A stretch of 62,013 nt of DNA, taken from contig JANQBS010000229.1 of the NCBI GenBank assembly GCA_033085395.1, positions 1 to 62,013 of the forward strand, in the 5' to 3' direction. Each line of letters begins with the position of its first letter. Positions within the stretch are counted from its first letter, which is position 1. Positions 55,717-62,013 of the stretch are shown one piece after another. A program made the position numbers and the translations under genes. The notes beneath the pieces were generated by a model. The model was not told the origin of the DNA, did not search any database, and saw only the letters and a list, made by a program, of their open reading frames with translations. Source of the stretch: Xanthoparmelia taractica (taxonomy: Eukaryota; Ascomycota; Lecanoromycetes; Lecanorales; Parmeliaceae).

Positions 55717-58390
55717 GCTACATTCGTGTAACAAGGAAAAATCTAGCAAGTGAACGCGTTGCTAGCGTGGGTACCGAAGAATTCAAGGCGTATGAAAGAT
55801 CACCTCGCTGATTGGGACGGCAATTTTGAATGAGAAGGAAGTCTAAGATTGCGAGAAGGACGGTGCTCGGAAGCCAGCAAAGACGGTCTTTATGCTTCAC
55901 CGATCAGAAGTCTTTTTTATTCGATACGGGATGCGGTTCATGTAGTCGTCAATGTAGAGTTGGGCGAAGTCTAGGGATTTAGCAAGTCTGTTAGATCATC
56001 GTTGGCGAGACTCTCACTTCACTATGTTCCCTCTTCCCAAAACTTATTCGCGTAGAGTCCAGGTTCAAAGTCTATCACTGAGTGTCGTCCCTGGTTTGGA
56101 AGCTATGAAATTGGCAGATTGGTTGGAGTTGAGCCCAAGTGACAGTTGCGGATCAATAATCAATATTGTAAATATTGGGGCAGGCCTTTGAGGTCTGAGA
56201 ATGAGCATGTCAAATTCTTTGACTCACTTTGTGCTCTCCTTTTTAGGTCTACTTTATTGACAACTGAACCGGCATCAAGTTGCGTGGAGTCCAAGATCGA
56301 ATGTAATCACTTGGGTCTTTCACTTGAAAAATAGTATCGATGCAAGCATCTGAGAATCATTTCTTTCACGCAAACTGACTGGTGAAACAATCCCTGTAGG
56401 GCTATTTCTTTTTGATACTTCGTAATATCTTTGACCTTGAAGCACTGGTAATGGATTATCCTCTGGCGGGTCAGTCGTTCACCATTCACGATGTTTGAAA
56501 ACAATTGAGCTTTGGGTATTCTGACCTCCTATTTGCTTGAAAGTGTTTTCGTACTTCTTTGGAGATACGCGTGAGAACAAGTATGATGATATGCCTGTTT
56601 CATGTTATGGTTGAGGGCAAAGACTGGAGTTGGTAAAATGCGTCAAGTCGTGATTTGTTGATGATGAGGCCGACTAATGAAGCCACCCCAAAATACTCTC
56701 GGTAGACGAGACACATATCATATGGGCTGTTACTAGTTGAAGATGACTGCTCAACAGCAATCCAAGAGCTTGGATGAAAAACGTTTGGTATCAGAGAGTG
56801 GATTTACAGCAACAGAGTTCCGAGGGCATCACACTGGGCCGAGACATTGGCAGACTATTTTTCGTTCCTCCTCTACAGTCGATCTTTGCGTGGCTGCCCT
56901 GTCCCCGATTTGAAACGAAGGCCGTCATGATCAGCGACCGAGAGAAGGCCCTATTAATGAATAGTGGTTCCCTTGGAAAGAGCCTGGTCATTATTCCCGC
57001 GGGTGCCACTCACAGTAACCCCGACTTTGTGAGTACGAACAGTAGGGAACATCCACTTGAGCGGTTGCGAGGTGGTCGACCCCTTGCCCATCCAGACGAT
57101 CCTTTGAAATGGCCCTGAAGGGATGTACGAGTACTACTGATGAAGGCGGACCTTAGGAGACGACAGAGAGTAGTTCTGGCCCTACAAAGGCCAAGTTGGT
57201 CAGCTCAGGATTAGCAAATGCCTGATGACCGGAGCACAGGAGACTAACTGTCCAGAGCGCGGTCTTGCTTGTCATGAGATATATGCTATTCGTGCCCTAT
57301 TGGTTGACCATTTCGATGTCCAAATGCTCATGGCAAATGCAGCTTTCAAAGTTCCAGAGAACAGGGATTCAACCGCCAGAAGACATTTCGTACAGAAGTG
57401 TGCAACAAGGACATCGGAAGGAAGAATTCCCAATCCAATCGGTTCTTCTCGTATTAGGGACTGATTGCAATGGTGGCGTGGTCTTACTTTCAATTCTACC
57501 AGTGACAGTAGATATTATGCATCAAATCGCGCCCCCAGTGTACAACGTGCGCGAGGCTTCGAGGAGCATTGTTCAAGGCATCAGAGTATGTTGATATCTG
57601 TGTGAACGGTTCAACGGAACTCTATCCCTCAAAGAATAAAACATCAGCGTCCTTACAAATCATGTATGAAAACCGCTAGCTCAGGTCATTTTTCCTCACG
57701 GCAAAATGGTAACCCTATCAACTCCAAGACTAAGCTGTTTAATACACTATCTTTAACATTGTATGGTACAGTTTCATTTCGCGCGGAAATGTATTCCAAT
57801 CTGAACAACGCGCACGTAACAAAGTCCAACGATATAGGGTCCTTCATGTTAAACAGACAGAGAGACAACGCGACCTGATCGCATTCTCATCCTAGTCTTC
57901 ACTTATCAACACGGCCTACTGATGGAGCTCCAAAGAATATATGTGTCGTTCGTTTCCCACTTGACTCTATCTTCGTTTCGTTACAGAGCGTGACCTCAAT
58001 CATCATCGCAATCTCGACCCCATATTCTGCACCCAGCTCTATCACGCTCAGCGGCTGGTTTCGGAGAGATAGGAAAATGACGCTTGAATACCATGGATAA
58101 ACAGCTTTGTCCGTGAGGTCGAATTTTACTAGACCTCGATGCGGTCTTTTTCGGCGAGCAGGCTGGCTTTGTGCGCAGCAATCCAGGAACCTATTGCAGG
58201 AGCTAATGCCATGGGAAGAAAGTTAGGATTCGTGAGAATGAGAGTGAAATCTACAGCTAGTATGAAAGGTGTATGTCTAATGGATCGAAACCCAGGGATG
58301 ATTCTTAGAATGGAATCATACGCACACGCACTTATGGAAGGGACTTGAGTATGCAAGAGACGTATTGAGATGTGCCTAAGCGTGTAACAT
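55717..58390. other. 2.7 kb gene-poor accessory region
   Basis: No gene is supported. A + frame at 56774-57118 (114 codons) ends in GGRPLAHPDDPLKWP, which resembles the cytosolic segment before the first helix of fungal MFS transporters (DPxDPLNW). No transporter helices follow, so at most it is a 5' relic. Other short frames to 58356 have no features. Confidence 0.45.
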
Positions 58391-58711
58391 TCAATATACT
58401 ATTTTCCCGTCAATATTCCATGCATCGAAATACTCTGGCCCTGTCGCCCCGTTGTCTTCCCCCTTGGCCGCGGCTGCCGCCCACGACTGTCCAGCCTCCT
58501 CATCCTCACAGGTCCCCGGAAGATTCTGGCTTGGGTCGCACGTCCCTGATGGCTGGGCGGGCGGGTCATTGGGGTCGCATTCATCGGCACACGACTCTCG
58601 AGGTATCAAGGCGTCGGGGTTTCCGACTTGGTGAGTCGTGGAGGTGGGAGCTGCGAGGACGGAGGAGAGGAGGAGGGGGAGTAGGAGGGTGGTGATGGTT
58701 GTGAAATGCAT
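58391..58711 (-). CDS. Small secreted cysteine-containing protein
   Basis: 106 residues from the ATG at 58711. The frame extends 38 codons upstream to another ATG at 58825, but only the internal start places a clear signal peptide at the N-terminus: MHFTTITTLLLPLLLSSVLA with a likely cleavage near residue 20-22. The mature part is about 85 residues, acidic, Pro/Gly/Asp-rich, with four Cys (41, 45, 58, 68) that could form two disulfides. No family is recognised. Size and composition fit a small secreted or effector-like protein. It stands alone in an accessory region near a P450 and has no detectable intron. Confidence 0.6.
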   Translation of the reverse strand: MHFTTITTLLLPLLLSSVLAAPTSTTHQVGNPDALIPRESCADECDPNDPPAQPSGTCDPSQNLPGTCEDEEAGQSWAAAAAKGEDNGATGPEYFDAWNIDGKIVY

Positions 58712-59668
58712 TTCGAGTTCTGCGGAGGCTGATTTGAATTGTTCGGTTGGCTTTTGTAGTGTGTCTGGAATATGTGGGTGCGTGCGCGTGTGTGTTTGTG
58801 TATATGGAAATTTTATAAAGAGCAAGATTGAGATGGGGGAAGAGCACTATTTATGAGAGTCGAGGCTTTGTTGCCACTCACAGTAAATTGTGTTATCTGT
58901 CGACAAAAGTCGCTTTGTACTGTCCCCTTACTCTAAATAAACAATGATTTGTTTCATGTAACGTTGATGGTGGGGGCTCCATAACTGGCGATAGGTATTC
59001 GAACCTACTCTTTGAATAACTACATCAAACGCAAGGTTACTTCCACTGAAAATGTGCCTAAGCGAAACGCATCGAAGTTAGATAGAAGTGTTAATCAATC
59101 GGAGCCATGCTGTGGGGTGTCCCTAAAATAGTAGAACATTGACTGTCGTGGTAGAACAAATGTTGTTGCATTGCAGAGAGAGAGGATTTTTTTGTATCAT
59201 AAGCCTTCAATTATACTTAGAAAGGGGACCTGCGACAATGAGAAATTTGCTTAGGTCTGTGTTGAAAGCAACGAATTCCTGATGATTGGTCGAGCGGCTC
59301 CAGAAATTCACCACCTGCCTTCGACACGTCGCAACACTTGTGGTTGGCGCAAGGTATCTCTTCACGATCGGCCAACAGCGTATACGAGTGCGATATGGAG
59401 AGAGTATTATCTTATGATATAAACAGTAAAAGCCGTGAACTTCTCTTTATTGATATAGTCCGAGAGACCCGACAGTTTGACACACGGTCTTGTTTATTCC
59501 CTCGAGTCCGTGGTCGTTCATACGCAAAAGCTGAAACGAGTGAGAAGCAAAGTCTTATGTTCGTTTGAGGGTTGAGACTAGTCTTCATCCAACGAAGCAC
59601 TTTGCTAATTTTACAGCCTGGTAGTTCAAGTTTTGTGCATAGGCCCACAGGTTTTCACAGCAAGCATC
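58712..59668. other. Intergenic DNA between the secreted-protein gene and the P450
   Basis: 957 bases between divergent starts. It should include both promoters. No gene is seen; short frames at 59338-59568 and 59412-59648 overlap on opposite strands. Confidence 0.5.
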
Positions 59669-61531
59669 ATGTTCGATGGGTTCTGCTCCTCATCTCAGAT
59701 CCCAGCCTTAGCCGTGATCATAACTTCAGCCGCTTACTTCTTCATCCAGCTCTATCACGCTCGGAGGTTGGTTTACGAGAGACAGAATAATGGATTAGTA
59801 ACGCCAGCCTCAATCTCCAGTGTATCAATCCCTACTAATGATGGGTAGCCTGTGGCTCCTCGTCATAACTTCTTGTTTGGGCACTTACTCTACCTTAAAG
59901 TCCATGATAGACCATCTTCCCAAGAACGCTCATTACCAGAGCGCATTTGGCGACATTGCTCGAGAACACTTTTCCAGAGAAGAACTCTTCTACCTTGATT
60001 TATGGCCTGTTAACGACCTTTTTCTGATAGTCGTGTCGCCCAATGTTGCAGGTCAGATCCACGCCAACCCAGGCATACATATGCAGAGGCCAAGCCTCTT
60101 GCCTCGTTTCTTCAAACCCATCTGTGACGGCCCTAACATATTCGACCTGCCCGAGAAGGAGTGGAAGCCGTGGCGTGTGATTTTCAGTAAAGGCTTCAGC
60201 GCTGAACACGTGCTATCACTCGTACCGGGCATGATTGATCAAACAATGGTCTATTGCAATACGCTACGGGCGCTTGCTCTCAAGGAAACCATGTTCTATT
60301 TAGATACAATCACCCTGCGCTTCACCATCGATGTCATTGGAAAGACAATTCTGTGAGTCCTGTACTTACTATCTTTGTTCTACTAGATAAGTACTTATGC
60401 GTGAGCAGGAACGCCCCTTTGGGTGTTCAAACAGGCTATAACACTCTAGCGGATTGCATGCTGAGTCAGATCCAGTGGCATCAAGCCAATGCTGAAACAA
60501 ATCCTCTGGAGTACTTGAACATTGCTCGCCGACTCGTGCATTGGTGGAACGGCCGAAACATGGACAAGTATATTGGCAAGGAGCTGGACAAGAGATACGA
60601 AGAATTCAGAGCCGATCCGGATAGTAAACGGACCAAAGCAGTCATTGACCTGGCCTTACAAGCATATCTCCCCGAGAACGCAAAATCGAGACCTGAAAAA
60701 CTCGACCCCGAATTCCGAGCCTTCGCTATCAGCCAGATTCGCCTCTTTGTGTTTGTGGGCCACGACTCTACAAGTAGTACAATCTGTTATATCCTTCATC
60801 TCCTGGCAACCAACCCCTGCGCATTAGCTCGTGTCCGCGCCGAGCACAATAAGGTGTTAGGGCCAGATTTGCAGGCAGTCCCATCTCTGCTCAAGGAGCA
60901 CGCCCATCTCACCAATCACCTAGCGTATACCACCGCCGTCATCAAAGAAGCATTGCGCCTCTTTCCCCCAGGAGGCTGTAGCCGTGCAGGCAGTCCGAGC
61001 GTCGACCTTATCGACGACCAGGGCAACCGATTCCCGACAAAAGATACTACGGCAGTATTCACGATCCATACAGAAATCCATCGAGCATCAGCCTACTGGA
61101 AACGACCTGACGACTTTCTCCCTGAGCGTTGGCTCGCCGAGGGCAGCGGTGAGCTTGAACCCATGAAAGAAGCTTACCGGGCTTTCGAGGTCGGGCCGAG
61201 AAATTGTGTCGCGCAGGGTTTTGTGATGACCGAGCTACGGGTGATTATGGCTTGTATAATACGGCAGTTTGACTTCACTCCGTCCTACGAAGAGTGGGAT
61301 AGACTCCATCCGGGCCCGGGCTTGCGTACTTACAGGGGTGAGCGGGTGTACCAGACCGAGGAGGGTGCGGCACATCCTGTGGAGCATTATCCGTGTCGAG
61401 CCTCTATTCGAGAGACCTTAACTTCCAAGAGAGCAAATGCTCTGCTCGCCATTGGGAGTCGCCGGCGCCCGTGGAAGGCAGAGAAAGCTATAGCAGCGTT
61501 TGGGCTGACCAAATGTGAGGAGCCCCACTAA
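59669..61531 (+). CDS. Cytochrome P450 monooxygenase, frame broken by one extra base
   Basis: Exons 59669-59797, 59849-60352 and 60409-61531 (introns 51 and 56 nt; branch TACTAATG in the first). The reading would be 584 residues if one base near 59894-59900 (CTTAAAG) were not counted. Before that point the frame reads PVAPRHNFLFGHLLYLK, the usual Pro-rich hinge. After it, SMIDHLPKNAHYQSAFGDIA is in the +1 frame. P450 motifs: an N-terminal membrane anchor (about residues 10-30), the I-helix FVFVGHDSTSST, KEALRL (ExxR), PERW, and the heme loop FEVGPRNCVAQG with the Cys ligand at about 477. The heme loop has Ala where the common pattern has Gly two residues after the Cys. The substrate is unknown. 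The frameshift is either recent pseudogenisation or a sequencing indel, since everything else is intact. Confidence 0.85.
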
Positions 61532-61760
61532 GCAGATTCTTCACCAATCCAAATTGTCTCTGCACGTTCAAACATTTGTGGCGTGGGGGCGATTGAGCGG
61601 GACAGCCACCAGGACCCGAGAAGGGCGACTTCGCCCTGTTCGTCGGCAAAAGTCTTGGAGTTTCGCTGACCGAGCTCCAACTAAATGTCTACTTTACTAC
61701 TCAAGCCCTTCAATCCAAAAGTCGACACCTTCCCTCCAATCCTCACAGGTAATCCACAAC

Positions 61761-61780
61761 CACCACCACCACCACCACAA
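61761..61780 (+). repeat. (ACC)n microsatellite before the Dabb gene start
   Basis: About six tandem ACC units within the presumed 5' leader of the following gene. Confidence 0.9.
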
Positions 61781-61782
61781 CT

Positions 61783-61921
61783 ATGGCAATCATCCACATC
61801 GTCCTATTCGAGGTAAAAAGGCCCCTCGCCACCTTCCTCCCCTTTGGCTCCTCCAACCGTCCAAATCTAACACAAAAAAACCCAGTTCAATTCCTCAATT
61901 GAGCCATCAGCGATCCAAGAC
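61783..61921 (+). CDS. Stress-response A/B-barrel (Dabb) domain protein, 5' end only
   Basis: Partial. Exon 1 is 61783-61812 (MAIIHIVLFE) and exon 2 begins at 61886 (FNSSIEPSAIQD), separated by a 73-nt intron with a TCTAAC branch site. A GTACAT at 61922 may be the next donor, or the exon may continue. The IHIVLFEF start followed by a helix is the first strand of the dimeric alpha+beta barrel fold. The gene is cut off by the poly-G at the window end. Function is not predictable from 22 residues; Dabb proteins are small cytosolic dimers. Confidence 0.65.
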
Positions 61922-61936
61922 GTACATACATCCCGG

Positions 61937-61938
<2 letters not shown>

Positions 61939-62013
<75 letters not shown>
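61939..62013 (+). repeat. 75-base poly-G at the window end
   Basis: An uninterrupted run of 75 G closes the window. It most likely marks a contig edge or a base-calling artefact (no-signal cycles are called G in two-colour sequencing) rather than genomic sequence. Confidence 0.9.

Noticed and set aside
58981..59010. tRNA-like T-arm sequence (TTCGAAC with short flanking complementarity)
   Set aside because: The flanking bases do not form a proper 5-bp T stem, and no acceptor, D or anticodon arms could be placed on either strand.
58391..61531. Secondary-metabolite cluster around the P450
   Set aside because: No polyketide synthase, NRPS, terpene cyclase or tailoring enzymes are visible; a lone broken P450 and a small secreted protein do not make a cluster.
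1..62013. CRISPR arrays, operons, prokaryotic mobile elements
   Set aside because: None seen; spliceosomal introns and gene families show that this is fungal nuclear DNA.

Overview
The window is nuclear DNA of a filamentous ascomycete (Pezizomycotina). The evidence is many short spliceosomal introns (43-165 nt) with GT..AG ends and CTRAC-like branch points, intron-split conserved eukaryotic genes, fungal families (Blm10, Vph1, Sct1, Gpi18), fungus-type F-box proteins, and long low-complexity intergenic DNA. Class cannot be settled by eye; Dothideomycetes, Eurotiomycetes and Lecanoromycetes are all possible. Exon joins were worked out by hand from reading frame, splice signals and family motifs.

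Layout. 0-18 kb: a large disordered protein (573-3551, +), the tRNA thiolase NCS6 (5640-6902, -), a gene-poor 4.9 kb stretch, a four-finger C2H2 regulator (11803-13479, +), and a frameshifted F-box-like relic (16018-16632, -). 18-52.8 kb is a housekeeping core: i-AAA protease YME1 (+), glycerol kinase GUT1 (-), proteasome activator BLM10 (-), GPI mannosyltransferase GPI18 (-), an F-box/beta-propeller-like protein (+), V-ATPase subunit a VPH1 (+), glycerol-3-phosphate acyltransferase SCT1 (+), mitoribosomal MRP10 (-), a KEN-box nuclear-type protein (+) and an F-box/LRR protein (+). 52.8-62 kb looks accessory: a G-rich island, a spliced gag-like gene (-), a small secreted protein (-), a P450 whose frame is broken by one base (+), and the first exons of a Dabb-domain gene that runs into a 75-base poly-G at the window end.

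How the genes relate. This is a eukaryotic region, not an operon. Several products share compartments or substrates: GUT1 makes glycerol-3-phosphate and SCT1 acylates it, YME1 and MRP10 act in mitochondria, GPI18 and SCT1 at the ER, and BLM10 and two F-box proteins in protein turnover. No functional cluster is claimed.

Most notable: a TA-flanked 269-bp MITE with near-perfect 40-bp inverted repeats between divergent GPI18 and the F-box gene; three G-rich GGTAAG/GGTAGG islands, all on the + strand and all between convergent gene pairs; a spliced, possibly domesticated gag gene; a Tyr-to-Phe variant in the BLM10 C-terminal motif; and two KEN boxes 14 residues apart in an unrecognised protein. 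I found no convincing wholly new multi-gene system.
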